A stretch of 64,000 nt of DNA from Rossellomorea sp036867415 (GCF_036867415.1 NZ_JBAJHU010000004.1:124001-188000), one strand, 5' to 3'; numbered from the stretch's first letter, positions 7,712 to 14,439 are shown. The notes: generated by a model from the letters alone, not told the origin. Numbers and translations: made by a program.

Positions 7712-7924
7712 TTAGGATAGTCTGCGAAAATTCTCATAGAACGCAAAAAAGGCCTCTTCGTCGTAATTCAAACGTGCCAGCTTCGCTTTTACTCGCGGAG
7801 TGACTTGTAATCTATCGGTTTCAATTTTTCCGATCGTCGCAAGCGATAGCCCTAGCTCGTTAGCAAATTCGACTTGCGTTTGGTTCATAAAATGTCTCAG
7901 TGCGCAAAATTTATCTCCGGTCAT
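7712..7924 (-). CDS. Xre/Cro-type HTH regulator (70 aa)
   Basis: Compact HTH protein: LRHFMNQTQVEFANELGLSL then ATIGKIETDRLQVTPRVKAKL gives the Xre helices with the usual TQVEFA and ATIGKIE positions. AAGGAGGGATTTTTACG precedes ATG 7924. It is one of several small DNA-binding proteins in the element and could be a Cro-like or late-gene regulator. Confidence 0.8.
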   Translation of the reverse strand: MTGDKFCALRHFMNQTQVEFANELGLSLATIGKIETDRLQVTPRVKAKLARLNYDEEAFFAFYENFRRLS

Positions 7925-7986
7925 CGTAAAAATCCCTCCTTTTATTACTTTTTCTCCAAATAATTAACGGGCACTTACGCCCTTTC

Positions 7987-8664
7987 CTACTTATGCACTT
8001 TTTTACTGCACTTAAATCTTTCGACTCTATCCCGTTCATGTTTCAGATGCCTTTCACCGTACTTTTCGATCAGGTACTCCTCGACCTCTCCCGGCTTCAT
8101 TTGCGATTCAACAACAGGACCGTAACTGTGTCCGTGTCTAATTCCGCGAAGAATCACTTTGTCGCTTCCGTCCGTCGGAATGGATGCGGACTTCCTTTTA
8201 CCGCCGTTGCTCGTCTGCTTCGCTCCATCAATTAAGGCGATTTTCTCAGGCGCATAAGAACGCTCGTATCTATGGTAATACTTGAGCATATACTCCTCAC
8301 TGGCGAAAAACGGATACTCGAGGTGGCTTGCGTAATGACCTGACAGCCCTGAACGCTTCTTCTTTTTCGGCTTAACGAGTTCCTGGTCCATCTTCTTATT
8401 TTTCTTGGCGAAATTATCCTTTGCATATTTACACGGCTTACAGCACGTCTTTGCGCTATTCGGCTTTGACTTATCACGGAACAAATAACCGCACCAGTCA
8501 CAGTTCTTCACCCGTTTGTCGCCAGCGTCATGTAGATCGCCTTTCATTAACTGCTGGATCACCGGCATTGCGTCCGTCATCATTAAACCCTCGGTAAATT
8601 GCGATGCGAATAAGATAGCCCCTTCGCCTGGTTCTCTGTACTCAATCTTCGTCTCCTTCATCAT
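7987..8664 (-). CDS. Putative zinc-finger protein (225 aa)
   Basis: Residues about 54-85 hold a cysteine-rich motif (NCDWCGYLF ... CCKPCKYAKDNF) likely to bind zinc, followed by a lysine-rich stretch (KKNKKMDQELVKPKKKKRSG). The middle YYHRYERSYAPEKIALIDG and the C-terminal part are not recognised. The gene starts immediately beside the iteron-like repeats and could act in replication or regulation; that is inference from position. Its 3' end carries a 26-bp sequence repeated at the promoter of the candidate RNA. Confidence 0.6.
   Translation of the reverse strand: MMKETKIEYREPGEGAILFASQFTEGLMMTDAMPVIQQLMKGDLHDAGDKRVKNCDWCGYLFRDKSKPNSAKTCCKPCKYAKDNFAKKNKKMDQELVKPKKKKRSGLSGHYASHLEYPFFASEEYMLKYYHRYERSYAPEKIALIDGAKQTSNGGKRKSASIPTDGSDKVILRGIRHGHSYGPVVESQMKPGEVEEYLIEKYGERHLKHERDRVERFKCSKKVHK
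7992..8017 (+). repeat. 26-bp repeat, copy A (3' end of the zinc-finger gene)
   Basis: This 26-mer, containing TGCACTT and TGCACTTAAAT separated by TTTAC, matches 9637-9662 with a single mismatch (T/A). Copy A is within codons for the C-terminal KCSKKVHK residues and has no good -10 box behind it. Confidence 0.7.
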
Positions 8665-8684
8665 TTATTCCCCCATGTTTGCCC

Positions 8685-8898
8685 TACGTATCAAAATGAA
8701 CCGTAGGAGTAGTTTTATATTGTTTCTCTTTTATTTTCTGCGAATAATATATTTATAGAGATAACGCCGTCATTTGAAAAATGGCGGAATGTATATTTCT
8801 TTCGGTAAGTTTATATCGGTAAATTTATATAACGTATCAAAATGAACCGTAGCTACGTATCAAAATGACCTGTAGGTACGTATCAAAATGAACCGTAG
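8685..8898. other. Candidate replication origin: iterons plus AT-rich 14-mers
   Basis: Four copies of a 22-bp repeat, ACGTATCAAAATGAACCGTAG with one extra base, lie at 8685-8706, 8831-8852, 8854-8875 and 8877-8898; the last three have an exact 23-bp period, and 8854-8875 has one change (ACCTG for AACCG). Beside them are two tandem AT-rich 14-mers, TCGGTAAGTTTATA (8802-8815) and TCGGTAAATTTATA (8816-8829), in a long AT-rich tract. Iterons next to AT-rich repeats, flanked by a winged-helix gene, is the layout of theta-replication origins. The repeats could instead be operators. Confidence 0.55.
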
Positions 8899-8902
8899 GG
8901 CA

Positions 8903-9328
8903 TTAACTAGCTGCAAACCTCTTCTTACTGGACATCTCACTCGCCTTCAGTTTCGCAAGTCTTTCCTCGCGATGTTTTTCCACTTCCGGAAACTTTGCAA
9001 TTAACTCCTCGATTGTCTTTACCGGCTTTTTGAATACGTAGACATTATTCGCCGCAATTTCTGATCGCTTCTTTTTAATTAACTCTAAATATTCTAACGT
9101 CGATATACTACGCTTGACGGTCGACTCACCTAACCCCGAATCAGCCGCAAGCTGCCAAACGTTCGGAAAGGCATAACCGTAATTGGCGTTCCAATAATCG
9201 AAGAGCAACTCGTAAACTAACAGGCAGTTACCGTTGAAGCTCTTATGTTGCGTATAGATTCGCCTAAGACTGTTGACACTCGGAATGTAATGCTCGGTTA
9301 TTTCATACGGATACTTGTGTTCTCCCAC
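8903..9328 (-). CDS. Winged-helix protein, possible replication initiator or regulator (141 aa)
   Basis: GTG 9328 with AAGGAGGAATTTAC upstream. The middle (VWQLAADSGLGESTVKRSIS then TLEYLELIKKKR) is a winged-helix DNA-binding domain of the HTH_36 kind common in plasmid and phage replication proteins. A charged helical tail follows. It stands immediately next to the 23-bp iterons, making it the best candidate to bind them. It lacks a recognisable initiator catalytic or AAA domain. Confidence 0.65.
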   Translation of the reverse strand: MGEHKYPYEITEHYIPSVNSLRRIYTQHKSFNGNCLLVYELLFDYWNANYGYAFPNVWQLAADSGLGESTVKRSISTLEYLELIKKKRSEIAANNVYVFKKPVKTIEELIAKFPEVEKHREERLAKLKASEMSSKKRFAAS

Positions 9329-9340
9329 GTAAATTCCTCC

Positions 9341-9544
9341 TTAATTTTCTTCCAAGAACGTCCGGCATTTATCTACGTACTCATTACCGAATAACTCCCG
9401 GAGTTTCTTATTTACTTCGATGACATTCTTTTTTCCTCTTTCGATCATACAGACCATCGGCTCACTGATACCTAACATTTCGCTAAGTTTTTTCTGCGTT
9501 AACCCTCGTGATTGCCTGATGAAACGGAATAAATTTGAACTCAT
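9341..9544 (-). CDS. Xre-family HTH regulator (67 aa)
   Basis: Starts MSSNLFRFIRQSRGLTQKKL; the GGGGGA ribosome site is best spaced for ATG 9544. The LTQKKLSEMLGISEPMVCMI stretch is a typical Xre DNA-binding unit. It is divergent from the promoter of the candidate large RNA about 100 bp away, so it may control that promoter or its own; the inverted pair CCCATG/CATGGG lies between them. Confidence 0.8.
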   Translation of the reverse strand: MSSNLFRFIRQSRGLTQKKLSEMLGISEPMVCMIERGKKNVIEVNKKLRELFGNEYVDKCRTFLEEN

Positions 9545-9636
9545 GGACATTCTCCCCCTAGTTACGTATAATTTTCTTAACCCCATGCGAAATAAAAAAG
9601 AGAAAACGAACCATGGGAGTAATTCGTCTTCCTATA

Positions 9637-9662
9637 TATGCACTTATTTACTGCACTTAAAT
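9637..9662 (+). repeat. 26-bp repeat, copy B (overlaps the RNA promoter)
   Basis: One mismatch from 7992-8017. Copy B overlaps the -35 region of the 9647-9675 promoter, and it holds two TGCACTTA-type direct repeats, a plausible operator. Confidence 0.7.
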
Positions 9663-9675
9663 TGAGTGATATAAT
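9647..9675 (+). promoter_or_regulatory. Sigma-A promoter with extended -10
   Basis: TTTACT (9647-9652), 17-bp spacer, TATAAT (9670-9675) preceded by TGA giving an extended -10. Predicted start about 9682, some 18 bases before the closing helix of the candidate RNA. It is the only convincing plus-strand promoter in this coding-free stretch. Confidence 0.65.
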
Positions 9676-9681
9676 TGTTTG

Positions 9682-10756
9682 TAAGAAAGATTACATAACT
9701 TAGTACCAGGTCCTAATCTCCCTAATTAAAATAATTTTAAATAAACCCCAAACAACACCTTCGTAAAATAATACGTCCTAAAAGCCCAATCGGCGCAGAG
9801 AACTCCAAATCTTATTTTTAAGCACGAAATTAGCCGTTTAAAGGTGTGTCGGCTGTCCTACTATTCAAAACATCTTTAAACTCCCCACAGGCCAATCTGA
9901 GCGCTTCTGAGGCTATCCTAGTGTTAAAGAAAAGCCAGCAATTGTATTGAAACTTAAATTACAAACCATTGCTTCGCACAAAAACCGTGCTCAGCCATCA
10001 TTTATTCATTTTTCGCTGATGCTCTTTAAAAGTGCTTTGCGATAAGGTTCTTTAGACAATGCCGACACGTTAGTGGCGGAATTATTTAGAACTTAAGATC
10101 TTAAGTACTTAAAGACCTTAAGAACTTAAAAGATTTAAAAGGGTAACAGAAAAGATTAATAAAGGCAAGAACTTTTTAAAAGATAGGTCTTTGTGCTTAT
10201 TTTTCATTATAAATCCGGTAAAATGCTGCCGTTAACCGATCTCAGCCGTTAATTACTCATTTCTGAATTACCCTACCCGATAATCGCCGAGGCTTTTTAG
10301 CTGGAAAGCTAACTTTTTACACCCCTTCACCTAGTTGAGGGGTTAAAAATTAGATTGGAAGCTAAAAAGGCAAGGCAACTTTAATAAACGAGCTTGAATG
10401 TAGGCGTGAGCCGGAATGAAACTCGTATCCTTATACATTAGACCGACAACGACCGTGCACATGCGTCTCAGAATAGCGTAGAGCGTCCGTACAGACGTTT
10501 AAATAACGTTTGAGGGGGAAGATAGCCGAAACCTCTTAAAACGTCTCTCAGCCTCTCCTACGTTGTTTCAGCGTGTATGCCCGTTTTATCCCACGAGCAG
10601 CAGGGCGAAAATGACCGGACTTTGTCTCCGAATACTATGACACCCCTCCCGACGATCGACTCCGTTTTATCAATGAAGACCGTTCGAAAAACAGGTAACC
10701 TCTTTATTCTCAATTAGAAAAACCTAAATGATAATGTATTTATGACCTGGTGCTAA
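9682..10756 (+). ncRNA. Candidate large structured noncoding RNA (about 1.06 kb)
   Basis: About 1.1 kb between two minus-strand genes holds no credible coding frame. Its ends pair: 9700-9712 with 10744-10756, 13 bp with one U-G. Internal helices: 9836-9847/9870-9881 (12 bp, one G-U); 9937-9946 with 9960-9963 and 9968-9973; hairpin 10062-10079 with a GUUA loop; 10111-10118/10185-10192 (8 bp); 10293-10302/10360-10369 (10 bp) enclosing 10314-10327/10337-10349; 10506-10515/10532-10544. ACGAG 10388/CUCGU 10422 and AAUGUA 10397/UACAUU 10434 would cross as a pseudoknot. The G-U pairs become A-C on the other strand, favouring plus. Size and mobile-element context recall GOLLD and ROOL RNAs, but I cannot assign a class. 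No clear terminator follows. Confidence 0.5.
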
Positions 10757-11139
10757 ATTTTCACTCCCATCTCCGCAGCTACCTCCTCAAGCGTCAACTC
10801 AACGTGAAAGTCCTGCCGAATCTCAAAACTCGCCTGCAACGCCCGATCGTAATTAAGCTCAATTTCTCGCAAACTATGACCGGCCAGCCCGTTAAATAGC
10901 TTCAGCCGTGCGCGCTCATCCTTGACGACTCTACGACGCTCTAAAACCGCCTTCAACTGGCTCGTAAAAGCAATCGCGTCCACATCGTCAGGCGGCGTGC
11001 GTTCGAGGCTGTGATATAACTCGCTGATCCGTTTGTCTAGCGCAGATAACATCATGTTCAGTTTGCGGTAGGTATCTTTTACCTCCGTTTGTAAGTCGAC
11101 TATCTTGCAGTGTAATTCATCGGATAAATACTGCTCCAC
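10753..11139 (-). CDS. Hypothetical helical protein downstream of aimP (128 aa)
   Basis: GTG 11139 has GGGAGGGGAACGGA before it and is preferred to a TTG upstream inside a hairpin. The protein is helical and charged (DTYRKLNMMLSALDKRISEL, then LEEVAAEMGVKI at the end). As the first gene after aimR-aimP and a hairpin, it occupies the place of the arbitrium output (aimX) in known phages, but I see no homology to a known effector. Its stop codon overlaps the 3' closing strand of the opposing candidate RNA. Confidence 0.6.
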   Translation of the reverse strand: MEQYLSDELHCKIVDLQTEVKDTYRKLNMMLSALDKRISELYHSLERTPPDDVDAIAFTSQLKAVLERRRVVKDERARLKLFNGLAGHSLREIELNYDRALQASFEIRQDFHVELTLEEVAAEMGVKI

Positions 11140-11166
11140 TCCGTTCCCCTCCCGTTTTATTAACAA

Positions 11167-11195
11167 GGCACCCGAAGGCGCCTCGCTTTTTTTTA
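11167..11195 (-). terminator. UUCG hairpin after aimP (possible regulated terminator)
   Basis: Minus strand: AGGCGCC-TTCG-GGTGCCT pairs fully with one G-U, but what follows (TGTTAATAAAA) is a poor U tract. On the plus strand one A-C mismatch remains but eight T follow, so it could end a plus-strand transcript coming from the candidate RNA. A weak hairpin between aimP and the next gene is where antitermination could act. Confidence 0.45.
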
Positions 11196-11196
11196 G

Positions 11197-11328
11197 TTAT
11201 TTTCCGCCAGTGCCTCCGCCGCCTGGATCAGATTCGACGTATTGCGGCGAAATGTCGGCTGCGCTTGCGCCGGTCGCTCCTGTTAAAATTACTGCTGTGA
11301 TTACGATTGTTTTGATTAGTTTCTTCAT
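11197..11328 (-). CDS. aimP: AimP-like secreted arbitrium peptide precursor (43 aa)
   Basis: Begins six bases after the aimR stop, with AAAAGGGGA in the aimR end as ribosome site. The N-terminus MKKLIKTIVITAVILTGATG is a signal peptide with an ASAA cleavage site. The short rest (DISPQYVES) ends in DPGGGGTGGK. AimP of phi3T and SPbeta is likewise a ~43-aa precursor directly downstream of aimR, processed to a C-terminal hexapeptide. Here the last six residues are GGTGGK and the last ten DPGGGGTGGK, unlike the classic xxxRGA peptides. Call rests on position, length and architecture. Confidence 0.8.
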   Translation of the reverse strand: MKKLIKTIVITAVILTGATGASAADISPQYVESDPGGGGTGGK

Positions 11329-11334
11329 TAAAAA

Positions 11335-12492
11335 TCAGTCCCCTTTTAATTCGCGTATTAGTATGTCGGCCACACCGCACAATTGCGGGTATTTTTGCAG
11401 CTCGCTATAAGGCAGTTCCACGTAAACCATATCACCCCCTTTAATGAATTTAACGAGCGATTCAAGCAATAGACTCGGGTCATTCTTCGCCAGGCCTTCG
11501 TAATATTTAGTGAACGGCGACTCTTGATTTAGCATCGCAATGACTTCCAGCGCTTCCTCTGACTTGCCGTTACGGGCATAGTAGAAAGCACGGTTTGAAT
11601 CGTCAGATAATTCGGCAGGATTATCGATCTTGCCCCAAAGGACACGAGCGAATTCCATTTCGTTTGATTCCATCCCATCCGCGACATTATCTCGTCCAGT
11701 TTCACGGTAAATTTTTGTCGCCTTCTTGAAAAACGCCTCAGTCATGTCGTAGCTCGAGAACATGTACGAAGTTGCGATTCTGAAATATGCACCTGCTCTG
11801 TATGTAGGGTTGTCGAGAACTTCTGATTGCGCGATTTCCTCACATAATTTCCGGGCTTCCTCTTTGCGATTACTATTGAACAACAGCGACACGGCTTTTA
11901 GTTCCTTGATTCGCAGCGAGTAAAGTTCCTGCAGGTCCTCATTGTTAACGTTATCGAGCAGTGCTTCCGCGATCGAAAGGTTATCATTCATGAGCGCAAA
12001 GCAACGTACGTCCGAGTAATAATAGGCGAATAACATTTGACGCAGGAACTTACCTTCTGGGGTCTTATATCGCATCTTCTTAATTCGCTGAATAAAGTCT
12101 TTCGGAGTTTCATCCGATTGCTGGCGATCAAGTAGCAACGTATAGGCGCTTTCCAGGTCGATTAGGAGTTTGCTAGTTGTGCCGGACTCGCGAATCTGCT
12201 GAATCTTATGCTGGGCGTGGTCGAATAATCGGTTGGCGCTCATGTATTCCAGCGCAAATTTAACGTTCATAGGCGCCTCTACATAATATGACCAGTCAGC
12301 GATAACAGTATGGTAGGTATCAGGATGGATCATTTTCGCCATAGTGAACAGTGCCTTGAAATTGAGCTCGCAGCCCTCTTTAAATCGGCAGAAGTTTGAG
12401 TGGCTCATGCCTGTTTCCTGCGCAATCTTTCTCCACGTCAACTTATACGGCAGATTATCCATCGATTCTTCTACTAATCTCGCTAATTCCAT
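11335..12492 (-). CDS. aimR: AimR-like arbitrium receptor/transcription regulator (385 aa)
   Basis: N-terminal HTH (WRKIAQETGMSHSNFCRFKE) followed by TPR-like helical repeats across residues about 70-380. Blocks match the family as I know it from phi3T AimR: FALEYMSANRLFDHAQ, MRYKTPEGKFLRQMLFAYYY, KEEARKLCEEIAQ, SYMFSSYDMTEAFFKKATKI, EFARVLWGKIDNP, AFYYARNGKSEEALEVI and MVYVELPYSEL. Length is close to the usual ~380 aa. AimR binds DNA and drives lysis; the imported AimP peptide inactivates it and favours lysogeny. GGGG lies eight bases before ATG 12492. Presence in a 17.7-kb element is unusual. Confidence 0.9.
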   Translation of the reverse strand: MELARLVEESMDNLPYKLTWRKIAQETGMSHSNFCRFKEGCELNFKALFTMAKMIHPDTYHTVIADWSYYVEAPMNVKFALEYMSANRLFDHAQHKIQQIRESGTTSKLLIDLESAYTLLLDRQQSDETPKDFIQRIKKMRYKTPEGKFLRQMLFAYYYSDVRCFALMNDNLSIAEALLDNVNNEDLQELYSLRIKELKAVSLLFNSNRKEEARKLCEEIAQSEVLDNPTYRAGAYFRIATSYMFSSYDMTEAFFKKATKIYRETGRDNVADGMESNEMEFARVLWGKIDNPAELSDDSNRAFYYARNGKSEEALEVIAMLNQESPFTKYYEGLAKNDPSLLLESLVKFIKGGDMVYVELPYSELQKYPQLCGVADILIRELKGD

Positions 12493-12532
12493 TTCCTCAT
12501 CCCCTTGAATATTTTACTCGCTAGCGATCTTG

Positions 12533-12622
12533 TTACGAGGCTTGTCCAACATTGTCGATTTGCCGTTCGAAATGCTCGAGCAAGCGCCGCGCCACTATTA
12601 ATTGCCGAGCCGATACACCCAT
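12533..12622 (-). CDS. Possible microprotein before aimR (29 aa)
   Basis: Frame MGVSARQLIVARRLLEHFER then QIDNVGQAS. The open frame extends further upstream without a standard start codon; the ATG has only a GAGGG three bases away. Helical and basic. May be chance; noted because the gap between the 83-aa gene and aimR is otherwise empty. Confidence 0.2.
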   Translation of the reverse strand: MGVSARQLIVARRLLEHFERQIDNVGQAS

Positions 12623-12660
12623 GCCCTCGATGTACCGACTGGCAAATGCTTTCCCCTTCC

Positions 12661-12912
12661 TTACTTCGCTACTACTGACACGTAATCCAAAAGCGACATT
12701 TTCTCGATATGCTCAACCGAAACCTTTTCGTTTAACTCCGCCATACGGTAATCTCTAACTAGGTAATTATCGCCGTCAAGGTAGCCAACCGTGACAATGC
12801 GAAATACTAAGCCGTGATGATAGTCAGAAACGATGATGTTATCGCCGATTAAATAAGCTGGTTCTTTCGTAACCTCTTCTTCGCCGTGAAAATGAACGTT
12901 TACTTTCCTCAT
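12661..12912 (-). CDS. Hypothetical beta-rich protein (83 aa)
   Basis: Starts MRKVNVHFHGEEEVTKEPAY after GGAGGACGCGAA. The upstream part of the open frame overlaps two other genes and is not coding. Beta-rich sequence (DNIIVSDYHHGLVFRIVTVG, then DNYLVRDYRM). Its ATG overlaps the stop of the 32-aa membrane gene (ATGA). No family recognised; it resembles the 235-aa neighbour in style (both have acidic beta-strand stretches). Confidence 0.6.
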   Translation of the reverse strand: MRKVNVHFHGEEEVTKEPAYLIGDNIIVSDYHHGLVFRIVTVGYLDGDNYLVRDYRMAELNEKVSVEHIEKMSLLDYVSVVAK

Positions 12913-13007
12913 TTCGCGTCCTCCTTCAGAACTCCGTTTCGGTCCATACCAACGAACAGGCCTATTGCGAAACTTCCTAAGATACCACCGAAAAATGCTG
13001 CAATCAT
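12909..13007 (-). CDS. Single-pass membrane microprotein (32 aa)
   Basis: MIAAFFGGILGSFAIGLFVG forms one glycine-rich transmembrane helix, followed by MDRNGVLKEDAK. Coupled at both ends by ATGA overlaps: its ATG with the stop of the 235-aa gene and its stop with the ATG of the 83-aa gene. The double coupling is the main evidence. Similar tiny proteins in phages act as membrane modulators or holin-like factors; function here is unknown. Confidence 0.55.
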   Translation of the reverse strand: MIAAFFGGILGSFAIGLFVGMDRNGVLKEDAK

Positions 13008-13711
13008 CGTTTAAAATCCCCCTCCGTGAGCACCGTGAGCTTAATCGGACGAAACCTTGCATCATAGCCGTCATAATCGATGGCTTCATCGAAACTAATC
13101 TGCTTAATTTCTTCGCCAACAAAGACCTCGATAGTGTCATACGTTTGCAAGATGAAATTTCCGATTTGTACTCCCTCGTCCTCGACCGATAACTTCCCAA
13201 CCTCATAACCTTCCGTAATGCTCCGGTTATCCCTAAGCGATTTCGATAACTTATTCACCAACTGCGTCTCCTCCTCGTTTAAAATTTGATAATCAGAACG
13301 TGCCATCAGTTCGCCAGTGTCAGTTGTAACGGTTCCGTTTGGATAAACGTAGCTAGCCTTGCGAATATAGCCGCCGGATGGCTGATAGATATAATCGCCC
13401 GGTTGAATATCGACGTTTACTTCGCCCCCATCCCATGCGAGTAGATAATGGATGAACTCCGGCACAGTCATATTCGCTAGTTTGACCGCCTCAAAATTGT
13501 CCGTCTTTTCTAACCTCGGATAATGCACTTCGAGCAAAATGTCGTGAACCTCATAGTCTACGATGATGCGATTCTCTTCAGTTTCGTACTTGCTGACCGT
13601 TAACCCCATGTCGCCAACTACTGCGATGAGCTGATCGTTAATCAAAAGCCCCTGGAAACGTTCCGTGTACTTGCGATTTTCACATAAGCAAAAGACGTCA
13701 ACTGCTTTCAT
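13004..13711 (-). CDS. Hypothetical early protein (235 aa)
   Basis: First gene of the leftward operon driven by the operator-bearing promoter at 13744-13792; ACGGAGGTCGATCATC precedes ATG 13711. Beta-rich acidic protein (IIVDYEVHDILLEVHYPRL, DIQPGDYIYQPSGGYIRKA). No catalytic motif or family recognised. Being repressed with aimR-side genes suggests an early lytic function; that is inference. Confidence 0.6.
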   Translation of the reverse strand: MKAVDVFCLCENRKYTERFQGLLINDQLIAVVGDMGLTVSKYETEENRIIVDYEVHDILLEVHYPRLEKTDNFEAVKLANMTVPEFIHYLLAWDGGEVNVDIQPGDYIYQPSGGYIRKASYVYPNGTVTTDTGELMARSDYQILNEEETQLVNKLSKSLRDNRSITEGYEVGKLSVEDEGVQIGNFILQTYDTIEVFVGEEIKQISFDEAIDYDGYDARFRPIKLTVLTEGDFKR

Positions 13712-13743
13712 GATGATCGACCTCCGTATTCACGATTGAGTAT

Positions 13744-13792
13744 TACCGAATCGGTATGACCTTAGTATATAACCGGAACGGTATGACGTCAA
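13744..13792 (-). promoter_or_regulatory. Leftward sigma-A promoter with two palindromic operators
   Basis: Minus strand TTGACG (13787-13792), 17-bp spacer, TATACT (13764-13769). Operator 1, TACCG-AAT-CGGTA, is a perfect palindrome at 13744-13756 just downstream of the -10. Operator 2, ACCG-GAA-CGGT, is at 13772-13782 inside the spacer. Both are followed by TGAC, and their centres are 27 bp apart. The plus-strand HTH gene lies divergent beside them and is the likely repressor. Confidence 0.75.
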
Positions 13793-13866
13793 GAAGAAAT
13801 TTAAACTTTTTTTATTTAGCGGAATTAGATATAATGATTTTATAGATAAGGATCGGGGAGGATAAC

Positions 13867-14118
13867 ATGACGCTAGAATTTAAACTAGGGGAGATACTTG
13901 AGGAATTAGGTATTTCTAAAAACGCATTAGCAGTCGAAGGTAAAATTCGCCCAGCTACCGTTGCGAAATATGAAAAAGGCGATATGGGAAGAATTGAAAT
14001 CGAAACACTGGTCGGCATTCTTGATACGCTTAACCGACTCGCCAGCGAAAAAGGAATCGATAAGACCTATTCGCTCGAGGACTTAATCGAATATAAATAC
14101 GAAGGCGCCCGTGACTAA
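13867..14118 (+). CDS. Xre/YozG-like HTH, probable element repressor (83 aa)
   Basis: Almost the only plus-strand gene in the element. LGEILEELGISKNALAVEGK then IRPATVAKYEKGD forms a Cro/CI-type HTH, with IETLVGILDTLNRL as the following helix. GGGGAGG precedes ATG 13867, and TATAAT at 13830-13835 is a likely -10 with a poor -35. Divergence from an early-type promoter carrying paired operators is the classic immunity arrangement, with the arbitrium genes downstream on the opposing strand. Confidence 0.8.
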   Translation: MTLEFKLGEILEELGISKNALAVEGKIRPATVAKYEKGDMGRIEIETLVGILDTLNRLASEKGIDKTYSLEDLIEYKYEGARD

Positions 14119-14129
14119 GGCGTCTTTTA
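14104..14129 (+). terminator. Terminator of the repressor gene
   Basis: GGCGCC (14104-14109) pairs with GGCGTC (14119-14124) with one G-U, followed by four T. It overlaps the last codons of the HTH gene. Confidence 0.5.
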
Positions 14130-14166
14130 TTATGTGCAAAAATAAAGAGGCCGCCTCAGCAGCCCC

Positions 14167-14439
14167 TCACAAAACTATCGCGAATAGTAGAATGATCCCG
14201 CCTATTATCGCCAGGTCGTAATCGACGTCATCCACAACGTCATAGCTTTTATATGTCCCGCGAATCTTCCGCAGCTTAATTGAGCGTGAAGCTGATTCCG
14301 CCTGTCGTCCGGATGATTCCCTCGCGTAACGGCCCAGGTGATCGCGTGTTCTTTCCTGCTTCGGCGGATGTTCCGGCACTTCCGCCTCCTCCTGCAACAA
14401 TAACCGGGCGAGTATCTGCTTTTCCTCCATCGATAGCAT
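14167..14439 (-). CDS. Membrane-anchored hypothetical protein (90 aa)
   Basis: Charged N-terminal part (MLSMEEKQILARLLLQEEAE), then a C-terminal transmembrane helix (DYDLAIIGGIILLFAIVL). GGAAGGGGGG lies about ten bases before ATG 14439. It overlaps the 140-aa gene in another frame by about 160 bp. A run of seven G on the minus strand (14449-14455) lies where removing or adding a base would join the two frames, so this may be the second half of one frameshifted or programmed-frameshift protein. Confidence 0.5.
   Translation of the reverse strand: MLSMEEKQILARLLLQEEAEVPEHPPKQERTRDHLGRYARESSGRQAESASRSIKLRKIRGTYKSYDVVDDVDYDLAIIGGIILLFAIVL

Noticed and set aside
10085..10140. Palindromic CTTAAG-rich stretch as a regulatory or CRISPR-like array
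   Set aside because: No constant repeat length or spacers; it is better explained as AT-rich stems within the candidate RNA.
9699..10756. Minus-strand orientation of the large RNA, as a readthrough product of the aimR operon
   Set aside because: Two supporting helices then contain A-C mismatches where the plus strand has G-U, and the good promoter reads plus. Not fully excluded.
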